Positions 7,693-15,739 of a DNA stretch of 23,174 nucleotides are shown piece after piece; the stretch's first letter is position 1, and every line of letters starts with the position of its first letter. Position numbers and translations under genes: made by a program. A model generated the notes under the pieces. That model had not been told where the DNA came from. It saw nothing but the letters and a program-made list of their open reading frames with translations, and searched no databases. Origin of the DNA: DATILI01 sp035476635 (GTDB lineage Bacteria > Pseudomonadota > Gammaproteobacteria > Burkholderiales > Burkholderiaceae_C); the NCBI GenBank assembly GCA_035476635.1, contig DATILI010000034.1:1-23174 (forward strand), read 5' to 3'.

Positions 7693-9051
7693 TCAGGCCG
7701 CTTCGACCGCCCGGCTCACAATGTAGCGGAACTTGCCGGACTTCTCAGCCGCGATCTCGTCGACGATGCTCACCTGTACGTCCACCCCGGCGCCCAGCCG
7801 CTGCTTGAAGCCTGAGACGATGGTGGCCAGTTGCTCATGCCGGAAAACCGGCTCAGTGACCAGCAGCACGCGGGTCAGCTGACGCGTTTCCTGGATCACC
7901 TTGAACGATTTCAGGCCGGTCAGGTCGCGCAGTATGTAGATCAGCGACAGCCCATGCATGACGGTGCCGTCCGCCGCCACGACGAAGTCCGTGCTGCGGC
8001 CTTGAATCTCCTTGAGCAGCGGCAAGCCGCGCCCGCAACTGCAGGCCTCGGTGCCCAATATCCCGACGTCGCCGGTGCGGTAGCGCACAAAGGGGAAATC
8101 ACCAGTGGCCAGGTGGGTCACCACGATTTCGCCCGCCACGCCTGGGGGTTGAGCTTGCCCCGCCTCGTCGACGATCTCCACGACCAGGTCCTCCGCCGTG
8201 ATGTGCATTCCACCGGCTGGGCACTCGTGCGCGATGAAACCCGCATCGCGCCCGCCATAGCCATTGGCGACCTTGCACTGAAAGATGCGGCTGATGGTGG
8301 CGCGCTGGTCGTCATACAGGCGCTCGGACGTGACGAAGGCCACCTTGACGCCCAGATCGTTCATGGCCACGCCGCGCTTTTCGGCGTGCTTGGCGATATG
8401 GGTGAGCGCCGACGGATAGCCGAACAACATGCGGGGCCGCACCGCGCGAATGGTCGCTATGAAATGGTCCAGCTTGCGCTCCGACATCTCGAACGCCGGC
8501 AGCAGCTGCGTACGCATCAGCTTGTCACGCCACAGCTTGATGCGGTCCTGCGTGCCCAGCTCGATCGGCGAGCCCCAGACCACGATCTCGGGGTCGCCGA
8601 TGTCCACGTCCCACCAGCGGGTGGCACGCCACTTGGCGGCCACATCGTGGCTGACGCGCTTCTTGCCGATGAAAAAAATCAGCGGCTCGCCCGACGAGCC
8701 TCCCGTGTTGAAGCGCGCCAGGCCCTGGGCTTGCTGGTGCTTGAGCGCATCGGTGTTGGCGCGGATCACCGATTTGGTCAGGAACGGCAGGCGCTGCAAG
8801 TCCTGCACACTGTTTACCGACAAGGGATCGAAGGCCTCGCGTGCGAACAGTTCGCGGTAATAAGGCACATGCGCACCGATGTCCGCCAACAGCGCGCGCA
8901 GGCGCTTGAGCTGCAGCTCGGCGATCTGGTCCGCGCTCCACCATTGCGCCTCTTCCATCTGGCGCCGCACGGCCACGGTGTCATGGCCTTTGAGCCGCTC
9001 CTGGAGCGGGAACAGCAGGGATGCGATGAGCGAGGTGTAGCCGAAAGCCAT
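7693..9051 (-). CDS. CapK/PaaK-like adenylate-forming ligase (phenylacetate-CoA ligase family)
   Basis: The protein is 452 residues from the ATG at 9051. The frame extends to 9234, but that part would overlap the end of ugd and has no family similarity; 9051 leaves a normal 14-base gap. It shows the ANL-superfamily phosphate loop NTGGSSGEPL (115-124), an A5-like VANGYGGRDAG (261-271), FVRYRTGDVG (321-330), and the CSCGR element (337-341) characteristic of PaaK relatives. Enzymes of this fold activate a carboxylic acid as an acyl-AMP. CapK-like members are frequent in capsule and exopolysaccharide clusters, including XrtA ones, but their substrate is generally not established. Here it lies between ugd and the O-ligase. 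Family call firm; function unknown. Confidence 0.87.
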   Translation of the reverse strand: MAFGYTSLIASLLFPLQERLKGHDTVAVRRQMEEAQWWSADQIAELQLKRLRALLADIGAHVPYYRELFAREAFDPLSVNSVQDLQRLPFLTKSVIRANTDALKHQQAQGLARFNTGGSSGEPLIFFIGKKRVSHDVAAKWRATRWWDVDIGDPEIVVWGSPIELGTQDRIKLWRDKLMRTQLLPAFEMSERKLDHFIATIRAVRPRMLFGYPSALTHIAKHAEKRGVAMNDLGVKVAFVTSERLYDDQRATISRIFQCKVANGYGGRDAGFIAHECPAGGMHITAEDLVVEIVDEAGQAQPPGVAGEIVVTHLATGDFPFVRYRTGDVGILGTEACSCGRGLPLLKEIQGRSTDFVVAADGTVMHGLSLIYILRDLTGLKSFKVIQETRQLTRVLLVTEPVFRHEQLATIVSGFKQRLGAGVDVQVSIVDEIAAEKSGKFRYIVSRAVEAA

Positions 9052-9065
9052 GTGTGGTCTGGGGG

Positions 9066-10415
9066 CTAGGCAACGGCCGGTCGATGCAGCGAATCGCCGC
9101 GCCCGATGGCGTGGTACTCGATGTCCATCGAACGCACCAGTTGCGGGTCGAACAGGTTGCGGCCGTCGAAGATCAATGGCTGCTTGAGGGCCGCCCGGAT
9201 ATCGGGGAAGTTGGGACTCTTGAATTCGCGCCACTCGGTCACGATCAGGAGCGCATCGGCATCCTGCAGCGCGTCCGTTTGCGACTGGGCGAAGCTCAAG
9301 CCTGGCACGTCGCCGAAGATGCGCCGCGCCTCGGTCATGGCGACAGGGTCGTAGGCCTGCACGCGGGCGCCTCGGCGCAATAGCTCGGCCACGATGACAC
9401 GACTGGGCGCGTCGCGCATGTCGTCGGTGTTGGGCTTGAATGCCAGACCCCAGAGCGCGAACACGCGCCCACTGAGGTCCTCGCCGAAGCGGGTGACCAC
9501 CTTGGAGACCAGCACGTGCTTCTGGCGGTCATTGGCGGCCTCCACGGCAGCCAGCACGCCGAGCGCCAAGCCATGATCGCGGCCGGTACGCAGCAAGGCT
9601 TTCACATCCTTCGGGAAGCAAGAACCGCCGTAGCCCGCGCCAGGGTAGAGAAAATGCGTGCCGATGCGCGGGTCGCTGCCAATGCCGCGCCGCACCAGCT
9701 CGATATCGGCACCGACCTGTTCAGCGAGCAGCGCCAGCTCGTTCATGAAGCTGATGCGCGTCGCCAGCATGGCGTTGGCGGCGTACTTCGTGAATTCGGC
9801 ACTGCGCAGGTCCATCAGCTGCAGACGGTCGTGGTTGCGCGTGAAAGGCGAGTACACGGCGCGCATGAGCAGCACCGCGCGCTCGTCATCGGCGCCGATG
9901 ATGATCCGGTCGGGCCGCATGAAGTCTTCCACCGCATCGCCTTCCTTCAGGAACTCCGGGTTGCTGACGACGGCGAACTCCATCGAGAGGCCGCGCTTGG
10001 CGAGCGCATCCTGGATCGTCTCGCGAACCCTGTCGGCCGTTCCCACGGGGACGGTGCTCTTGTCGACAATGACCTTGTAGTCGGTCATGTGCGCGCCGAT
10101 GCTGCGCGCCGCGGCCAGCACGTACTGCATATCGGCAGATCCGTCTTCGTCGGGCGGCGTCCCGACACCAATGAACTGCAGGGTTCCATGGCCCACCGCC
10201 AGCGCGACATCGGTCGTGAATTGCAGGCGGCCCGCGGCCACGTTGCGATGGACCAGAGCCTCCAGACCGGGCTCATGGATCGGAATGCCACCTTCGTTGA
10301 GGATGCGGATTTTCTCCTCATTCACATCGAGGCAGACCACATGGTTGCCCATTTCCGAAAGGCAGGCGCCAGTGACCAACCCGACATAACCCGTACCGAC
10401 AACTGTGACCTTCAT
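9066..10415 (-). CDS. ugd: UDP-glucose 6-dehydrogenase
   Basis: A 449-residue cytoplasmic enzyme that oxidises UDP-glucose to UDP-glucuronate with two NAD+. The Rossmann motif GTGYVG is at 7-12, with Asp30 at the end of the second strand. GVGTPPDEDGSAD (83-95), DKSTVPVGT (118-126) and NPEFLKEGDAVEDF (152-165) follow. The catalytic cysteine is Cys266 in GYGGSCFPKD, and the C-terminal UDP-binding domain includes WGLAFKPNTDDMRDAPS. All key residues are present and the length is normal. The start lies in an ATGA overlap with the methyltransferase gene, the fourth such overlap in a row. It supplies glucuronic acid for the polymer or a precursor of further sugars. Confidence 0.97.
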   Translation of the reverse strand: MKVTVVGTGYVGLVTGACLSEMGNHVVCLDVNEEKIRILNEGGIPIHEPGLEALVHRNVAAGRLQFTTDVALAVGHGTLQFIGVGTPPDEDGSADMQYVLAAARSIGAHMTDYKVIVDKSTVPVGTADRVRETIQDALAKRGLSMEFAVVSNPEFLKEGDAVEDFMRPDRIIIGADDERAVLLMRAVYSPFTRNHDRLQLMDLRSAEFTKYAANAMLATRISFMNELALLAEQVGADIELVRRGIGSDPRIGTHFLYPGAGYGGSCFPKDVKALLRTGRDHGLALGVLAAVEAANDRQKHVLVSKVVTRFGEDLSGRVFALWGLAFKPNTDDMRDAPSRVIVAELLRRGARVQAYDPVAMTEARRIFGDVPGLSFAQSQTDALQDADALLIVTEWREFKSPNFPDIRAALKQPLIFDGRNLFDPQLVRSMDIEYHAIGRGDSLHRPAVA

Positions 10416-11362
10416 ACCGTAGACCTTTCAGGGGAGGATGCCGGCGTCTGGGCGCGGTGCTCCAACACCATCCAGAAACCCAGCCAGCGTAATTCTTCGC
10501 GCGGCACGGCACGGAAGTTTCCTGCCAGGCGACTCGCGATATCGTCGATTTGCGATAGCGCCAACATTTCTGTCGGCACCAGGGTCTTGAATCGCAGACC
10601 ACTTTGTTCAACCCACTCACGGTACTTGTCCAGGCGCCAGCGGTTGGGAAACCCCTTCTTGCTGTACATCAGGCCGTAGGTGGTATCGGACCACGTCAGA
10701 AAATCCAGCGGCTTGTGTTGATCGAGTCCATGGCTGCGCAGGTCGACGCAATGGATGGACACACCATCCTTGCGCAGCGCGGCCGCCACGTCGGCAAGCG
10801 TCTGGTCCAGCCGATTGACATGCTCCAGGACCGCGCGCGAGATCACCAGGTCATAGCCGGCATGTTCGCGCGCCAAGCCATCGCGTGAGACCGTGTACTG
10901 CACCTTTTCCGGCAAGAAACCGCTTTCCGGCTTTCCTGGTTCCCGAAAGGCGGAACAGGCCCTTGTGTGCGCCTCGCCGACAAGCGAATCGATGAGCGCA
11001 CGGTACACCGCGGCGTTGGTGTCGGAGATTCGCTCGAGCGGGAACCGGTCGACGCATCGGACAAAAGCCGCGCCATGGGCGTACAAAAGCAATGCAACGC
11101 CGAGGATGTCACCAGGCCCGTATTCCAGGACGGTCTTTCCCGACAGGAAGTCTTCAAATGCCGCGGTGTCGAGATTCAACTGCGCGGCATAGTCGGCATA
11201 GCACTGGCGAAAATACTCGGCAATCTCACCGACGTTGACTTCGCCTTCTCCGCGGCCGGTCTGGCCCGTCAGCCGGACATAGAGCGATGGCGCCACGCGC
11301 GCGATCTGGTTGGACACGAACGCTTTTCCAAAGCGCGCAATGTCCTGCAAAGGTCGATTCAT
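10412..11362 (-). CDS. SAM-dependent methyltransferase (class I)
   Basis: A 316-residue protein with a class I methyltransferase core. Motif I is VLEYGPGDILG at about 78-88, with the acidic end of the second strand in CVDRFP (103-108). Later motifs include YDLVISRAVLEHV and an Asp-rich CVDLRSHG segment where type 11 methyltransferases bind the adenosine and acceptor. About 75 residues precede the core. It is coupled by ATGA overlaps to the glycosyltransferase upstream and to ugd downstream, which places it in glycan synthesis. It probably O- or N-methylates a sugar or a lipid-linked intermediate; the acceptor is not evident from the sequence. A small-molecule target cannot be excluded. Confidence 0.85.
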   Translation of the reverse strand: MNRPLQDIARFGKAFVSNQIARVAPSLYVRLTGQTGRGEGEVNVGEIAEYFRQCYADYAAQLNLDTAAFEDFLSGKTVLEYGPGDILGVALLLYAHGAAFVRCVDRFPLERISDTNAAVYRALIDSLVGEAHTRACSAFREPGKPESGFLPEKVQYTVSRDGLAREHAGYDLVISRAVLEHVNRLDQTLADVAAALRKDGVSIHCVDLRSHGLDQHKPLDFLTWSDTTYGLMYSKKGFPNRWRLDKYREWVEQSGLRFKTLVPTEMLALSQIDDIASRLAGNFRAVPREELRWLGFWMVLEHRAQTPASSPERSTV

Positions 11363-12615
11363 GAGGCCACCTTGCGGGTCTGCGCCCCGGCGGCGCCGGC
11401 GCTTGCGGTCAGCGCACGAAATTCCGATTCAAGGTCATCGATGCGCCGGTCCCAGGTGTTCGCCTCGGCGTATTGGCGAATGCGCGCGCGATCCCAGGGC
11501 GTCAGCAAGGCCTGCGCCAGCGCGGCGCCAAGCTGCGGCTGGTCGTCGAAGGGCACGATCGCACCCAGTTCGGGCGCGTTCACGACCTCGCGATTGCCAC
11601 CCACGTCGGTGGCAACCACAGGCAAGCCACAGGCCATGGCCTCCAGCAGCACATTGGCCCAGCCTTCGTTGCGGGTGGACAGGGCAAACACGTCCGCGGC
11701 GGACAGCACGCGGTGCAAGTCCTTGGAAGCGACCGGCCCCAGGAAGCGCACGCAGTCAGCCAGCCCGAGGGAATCGCGCAATGCATGCAGGCGCTCGGTC
11801 CAGTCGCCCTCGGGGCTTGGGCCCCCGACCACCAGGTATTGCAGGGCCGGAAATTGGCGCCTCAGCGCGGGCAGGCATTCCATCACGCGGTGAAAGCCCT
11901 TGCGCTCGACCAAGCCCCCCACAGTCACCAGCACGGGTGCGTCCACCGGCAAGCCCAAAGCGTCGCGCGCCTGCGCCCGGGGTATGGCCTGGAAACGCTC
12001 GATATCGACGCCGTTGCCGACCACCCTGGTCTTGTGTGCATCAATGCCCAAGGACAGCGCGACCGCACGCAGCGACTCCGAAACGGTGAAGACCCGGTCC
12101 GCACGCTCCAGCGCACGGCGCAGGCGGGGACGCAGCACCGGATCGCGCGCATGGCGTTCCTCGGTGCCGCGCAGCGTCACGGTGACGGGCACATCCAGCC
12201 AGCGGCCCAGCAGCCCGGCGGCATAGCCGTCCGGATAGCCGAAGTGGGAGTCGATCAGGTCCAGCCGACCTTCGCGCTTGAGCCGGCGCAAACGGGGATA
12301 GGCACCCAGGGCCATCAGCCGACCATCAAGGCTTTTCAGGAACCCAGGGAGGGAGAGGAATCGCGGAAACCAGACGTCGACGCCTTGCTGCTGCTCGAAC
12401 GCCGGCGCTCCTGGGCGAAAACCCGGCCGCCAGCGGCGCAACAGCCCCTGCAAGGGAAACCACGGCGTCGGCGCAACCACGGCCAGCGGCATGCGCCGGC
12501 CGACCCGAAACATGCGCTCGCGTACAAAGAGCCCCGCCCCGGGTTGCACGCTGCTGGGAAACAGGCTGCTGAAAACCACCACGTTGGGGTATGCCGAAGC
12601 TGGCGCCACTTTCAT
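11359..12615 (-). CDS. Glycosyltransferase family 4 (TuaC-like)
   Basis: The protein is 418 residues from the ATG at 12615. The frame continues to 12801, but only inside the upstream glycosyltransferase; the ATGA overlap at 12612-12615 fixes the start. It has the two Rossmann lobes of the GT-B fold: an N-terminal acceptor lobe (VVVFSSLFPSSVQPGAGLFV), DSHFGYPDGY at 122-131, VTLRGTE, then the donor lobe with VTVGGLVERKGF (230-241). The retaining GT4 signature is E-x7-E in RNEGWANVLLEAMACG (Glu317, Glu325), followed by LPVVATDVGGNREVV. It probably adds one sugar of the repeat unit at the cytoplasmic face of the membrane. Donor and linkage cannot be read from sequence. Confidence 0.9.
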   Translation of the reverse strand: MKVAPASAYPNVVVFSSLFPSSVQPGAGLFVRERMFRVGRRMPLAVVAPTPWFPLQGLLRRWRPGFRPGAPAFEQQQGVDVWFPRFLSLPGFLKSLDGRLMALGAYPRLRRLKREGRLDLIDSHFGYPDGYAAGLLGRWLDVPVTVTLRGTEERHARDPVLRPRLRRALERADRVFTVSESLRAVALSLGIDAHKTRVVGNGVDIERFQAIPRAQARDALGLPVDAPVLVTVGGLVERKGFHRVMECLPALRRQFPALQYLVVGGPSPEGDWTERLHALRDSLGLADCVRFLGPVASKDLHRVLSAADVFALSTRNEGWANVLLEAMACGLPVVATDVGGNREVVNAPELGAIVPFDDQPQLGAALAQALLTPWDRARIRQYAEANTWDRRIDDLESEFRALTASAGAAGAQTRKVAS

Positions 12616-13832
12616 GTCCGCCCCCCATTGACCAGCTGCGAATAGGGCTGCGAATAACGCGCCACGCTGGCGGACCAGTTGCGCTCGCTTTCCACAAACT
12701 GCCGCCCCGCGCCGCGCAATTGGGGCCAGAGCTCGCGCCGCGCGAGCAAGTCGCACACCGCATTGGCCAGTGCGTCGGCGCTGCCGGCGCGAAACAGCCA
12801 ACCGGTCTCTTGATGGCGGATCAGCTCGCGGTGGCCGCCCACGTCCGACGCGACCAGGAGCCGCCCCTGCGCCATGGCCTCCAGCGGCTTGAGCGGCGTG
12901 ACCAGTTCGGTCAGGCGCATGGAATGGCGCGGGTAGGCCAGCACGTCGACCAGGTCGTAGTACTGCTGCACTTCCGTATGCGGCACGCGGCCGGTGAACA
13001 CAACCTTGTCTTGCACGCCCAGGCGTACCGCTTGCGCCTTGAGCGCGGCATCTTGCGGGCCGCCGCCGACCAGCAGCACGCGGACGTCCGGCAGGCGTTT
13101 CAGGATCTGCGGCAACGCATCGAGCAGCAGATCCAGGCCTTCGTAGGCGTAGAACGAACCGATGAATCCGATGACGGTGGGATTGCCGTTGGCCAGACCC
13201 AACTTGGCCTTGAGCGCCAGGTTAGGCGCGCCACCGGGGTCGAAGGACTCAATGTCCACCGCATTGGGAATCACGGTGACCTTGGATTCGGCAAGGCCGC
13301 GCCCCACGATGTCCGAGCGCAGCCCCTCGCAGATCGTGAAGACGTGGTCGGCGCGCTTCAAGGCACGGGTTTCCAGGTGGCGGGTCAGCCGATAACGCAG
13401 GCTGCCTTCGGTGGTGGTGCCATGGTCCACCGCCGCGTCCTCCCAAAAGGCACGCACTTCATACACAACCGGGATGCCCAATCGCTTGCCCACACGCAGC
13501 GCAGGAATGGCGTTGAGCACGGGCGAATGCGCGTGAAGAATGTCCGGGCGCAGTTGCTGCGCCACTTCGAGCAAGCGGCGCTCCACCTGCCGGATCAGCG
13601 CTGCTTCGCCAAGGCCGGGCAAGCGCATCGCAGGCGGTGCGGATGGGGTACGGTAGAAGCGCCAGCCGTCGACGTCTTCCTCCAGCTGCGTGCTGCCCAC
13701 ATGCTTGGGGCTGGTCAGGTGAAACGTCTCCCAGCCCAGCTTGCGCTGCTCGCGCAGGATGGACAGGGTACGAAAGGTGTAGCCGCTATGCAGGGGAATC
13801 GAGTGGTCAAGAACATGCAGGATGCGCGTCAT
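12612..13832 (-). CDS. Exosortase A-associated glycosyltransferase, Daro_2409 type (TIGR04063-like)
   Basis: A 406-residue GT-B fold glycosyltransferase. The N-terminus MTRILHVLDHSIPLHSGYTF is the hallmark of the family found beside exosortase A; GYTFRT spans 17-22. Further family landmarks are ILHAHSPVLNAIPAL, VYEVRAFWEDAAVDHG, and the C-terminal donor-site region RLTELVTPLKPLEAMAQG followed by LLVASDVGGHREL. The start lies in an ATGA overlap with the amidotransferase gene at 13829-13832, and the end overlaps the next glycosyltransferase in the same way. It is a conserved core member of XrtA-linked exopolysaccharide operons and most likely adds one of the repeat-unit sugars in the cytoplasm. 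Confidence 0.92.
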   Translation of the reverse strand: MTRILHVLDHSIPLHSGYTFRTLSILREQRKLGWETFHLTSPKHVGSTQLEEDVDGWRFYRTPSAPPAMRLPGLGEAALIRQVERRLLEVAQQLRPDILHAHSPVLNAIPALRVGKRLGIPVVYEVRAFWEDAAVDHGTTTEGSLRYRLTRHLETRALKRADHVFTICEGLRSDIVGRGLAESKVTVIPNAVDIESFDPGGAPNLALKAKLGLANGNPTVIGFIGSFYAYEGLDLLLDALPQILKRLPDVRVLLVGGGPQDAALKAQAVRLGVQDKVVFTGRVPHTEVQQYYDLVDVLAYPRHSMRLTELVTPLKPLEAMAQGRLLVASDVGGHRELIRHQETGWLFRAGSADALANAVCDLLARRELWPQLRGAGRQFVESERNWSASVARYSQPYSQLVNGGRT

Positions 13833-15736
13833 GCTCGCGCGCCCTCATCCATGACGTTGCGCAGGAACGCTTCGAACATCACGATCGTCCACAGCGGCGC
13901 GCTGTAGTCGCGCGCGCCCGAGTTGTGCGCCTGCACCAGATGCTCCAGGTAGGCACGGTTGAACCAGCCGGTTTCTGCCAGGCGCGGACCGAGCACCGCA
14001 TCCTGCACGCGCTGCTTGAGCGGACCCCGGAACCAGCGCGCCAGCGGCACCGAGAAGCCCATCTTCGGCCGGTAAAGAATATCGGCCGAGAGGTGCGGCT
14101 CCATCGCCTTCTTGAGCAGGTACTTGCCTTCCTGGCCGCGCACCTTGAGCGAAGACGGCAGCGTGGCCATCCACTCGATGAGCTTGTGGTCCATCAAGGG
14201 TTCGCGCACTTCCAGTGAATGCGCCATGCTGGCGCGGTCGACCTTGGTGTTGATGTCGCCCACCAGGTAGGTCTTGAGATCGAGGTACTGGATCAGCGCC
14301 AGCGGATCGTCTGTGTCGGCGCGCTTGGCGTGGTAGCGGAACACTTCTTCCGCGTTGTAGCCGTTGATGGCGGCCTTGAAACTGTCGCTGAAGAGTTCAT
14401 TGCGCATCGGGTCGCGCAGGATGGAGACCGAGTGGAAGTACGCTTCCACCGAATCGCGGGCCATGCCCTCGAACGTGGTTTTCGCGCGGAACATGCGCGG
14501 CGCCCAGTCGGCCTTCGGATAGACCCGCCCCAGTGTCTTGAACAAGGGCTGGCGCACCGACATCGGCAGTGCCGAGCGCATGCGCTCTTCCATCAGGTGC
14601 AGTCGGTAGCGGCGGTAGCCGCCGAAGGTCTCGTCGCCGCCGTCGCCCGACAGCGCCACAGTCACGTGCTTGCGCGCCAGCTGGCACACGCGGTAGGTCG
14701 GGATGGCCGAGCTGTCCGCATAGGGTTCGTCGTACAGGCGCGCCAGGGTGTCGATCAGGTCGAAGTCGTCGCTCTTGACCACCTCAAGCCGGTGATTGGT
14801 CTTGTAGCGGTCGGCAACGGTTTGCGCGAATTCGGATTCATTGAAGGTGGGGTCGTCAAAACCGATCGCGCAGGTGTTGACCGGCTCGGCCGAGAGGCCG
14901 GCCATGGTCGCCACCACCGCGCTGGAGTCCACGCCACCGGAGAGAAACGCGCCAAGCGGCACTTCGGCAATCATGCGCAGCCGCACCGACTCCTTGAGCT
15001 TCTCGTTGAGCGTGGCGCAGGCTTCGTCCACGCCGATGGGGCTGTTGGGCTTGAAGCGCACGTCCCAGTATTCGCGCGGCTCGCCCACCGGTTGGCCGCG
15101 GCGGATCGCCAGCGTATGCGCGGGAGGAAGCTTGCGCGCCTGGCGGAAGATCGTGCGCGGCTCGGCCACGTAACCCAGAGCGAAGTACTCCTCGACGGCG
15201 CGCGGGTCGATGTCGCGCTTCAAGCCGCCATGCGCGAGCAAGGACTTGAGTTCGGAGCCGAACAGCAAGGTGCCGTCATCCAGCAACGCGTAGTACATCG
15301 GCTTGACGGCCATGCGGTCGCGCGCGATGAAAAACGTTTCGCGGTTGCGGTCCCACAAGGCAAAGGCAAACATGCCGCGCAACCGTGTCACGCAGTCTTC
15401 ACCCCAGGCTTCCCAGGCGTGCACGATGCATTCGGTGTCGCTCTTGGTGTGAAACTTGTAGCCCAGCGCCTGCAACTCCGGGATGAGGTCCTGGTAGTTG
15501 TAGATTTCGCCGTTGAAGACGATCACCACCGTCTTGTCCGCATTGAACAAGGGCTGCTGCCCCGTGGACAGGTCGATGATGGACAGGCGGCGATGCCCCA
15601 GGCCGACGCCGGGTTCGATGTGCATGTCGCCCTCGTCGGGGCCGCGGTGCAGCTGCGATTCGTTCATGCGCTGCAGCACGGCCGGGTTGATTGCGCGCTT
15701 GCCTCGGGTGTCAAAAATGCCGGTGATTCCACACAT
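13829..15736 (-). CDS. XrtA/PEP-CTERM system amidotransferase (asparagine synthase family, TIGR03108-like)
   Basis: A complete 635-residue glutamine amidotransferase. The mature nucleophile Cys2 follows the initiator Met (MCGITGIFDTRG). The glutaminase pocket is seen as GHRRLSIIDL (47-56), FNGEIYNY (74-81) and SDTE (99-102). The synthetase half has the PP-loop SGGVDSS (266-272) and LSGDGGDETFGGYRRY. The length and the opening fit the exosortase A-associated amidotransferase family, which is thought to amidate a sugar carboxylate rather than make free asparagine. It starts three bases after stp2 and is coupled to the Daro_2409-type glycosyltransferase. A second, divergent amidotransferase lies at the left edge of the window. 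Confidence 0.95.
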   Translation of the reverse strand: MCGITGIFDTRGKRAINPAVLQRMNESQLHRGPDEGDMHIEPGVGLGHRRLSIIDLSTGQQPLFNADKTVVIVFNGEIYNYQDLIPELQALGYKFHTKSDTECIVHAWEAWGEDCVTRLRGMFAFALWDRNRETFFIARDRMAVKPMYYALLDDGTLLFGSELKSLLAHGGLKRDIDPRAVEEYFALGYVAEPRTIFRQARKLPPAHTLAIRRGQPVGEPREYWDVRFKPNSPIGVDEACATLNEKLKESVRLRMIAEVPLGAFLSGGVDSSAVVATMAGLSAEPVNTCAIGFDDPTFNESEFAQTVADRYKTNHRLEVVKSDDFDLIDTLARLYDEPYADSSAIPTYRVCQLARKHVTVALSGDGGDETFGGYRRYRLHLMEERMRSALPMSVRQPLFKTLGRVYPKADWAPRMFRAKTTFEGMARDSVEAYFHSVSILRDPMRNELFSDSFKAAINGYNAEEVFRYHAKRADTDDPLALIQYLDLKTYLVGDINTKVDRASMAHSLEVREPLMDHKLIEWMATLPSSLKVRGQEGKYLLKKAMEPHLSADILYRPKMGFSVPLARWFRGPLKQRVQDAVLGPRLAETGWFNRAYLEHLVQAHNSGARDYSAPLWTIVMFEAFLRNVMDEGARA

Positions 15737-15739
15737 GAT

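Noticed and set aside
7831..12645. Long plus-strand frames (7831-9069, 9516-10679, 11473-12645) opposite capK-like, ugd and glycosyltransferase genes
   Set aside because: Same reasoning: low-complexity translations antisense to well-supported enzymes.
12616..12801. N-terminal extension of the GT4 glycosyltransferase frame beyond 12615
   Set aside because: It lies inside the upstream glycosyltransferase gene, is Arg/Ala-rich without family similarity, and the ATGA overlap gives a better start. The same applies to extensions at 9052-9234, 21192-21374, 22238-22462 and 18255-18344.
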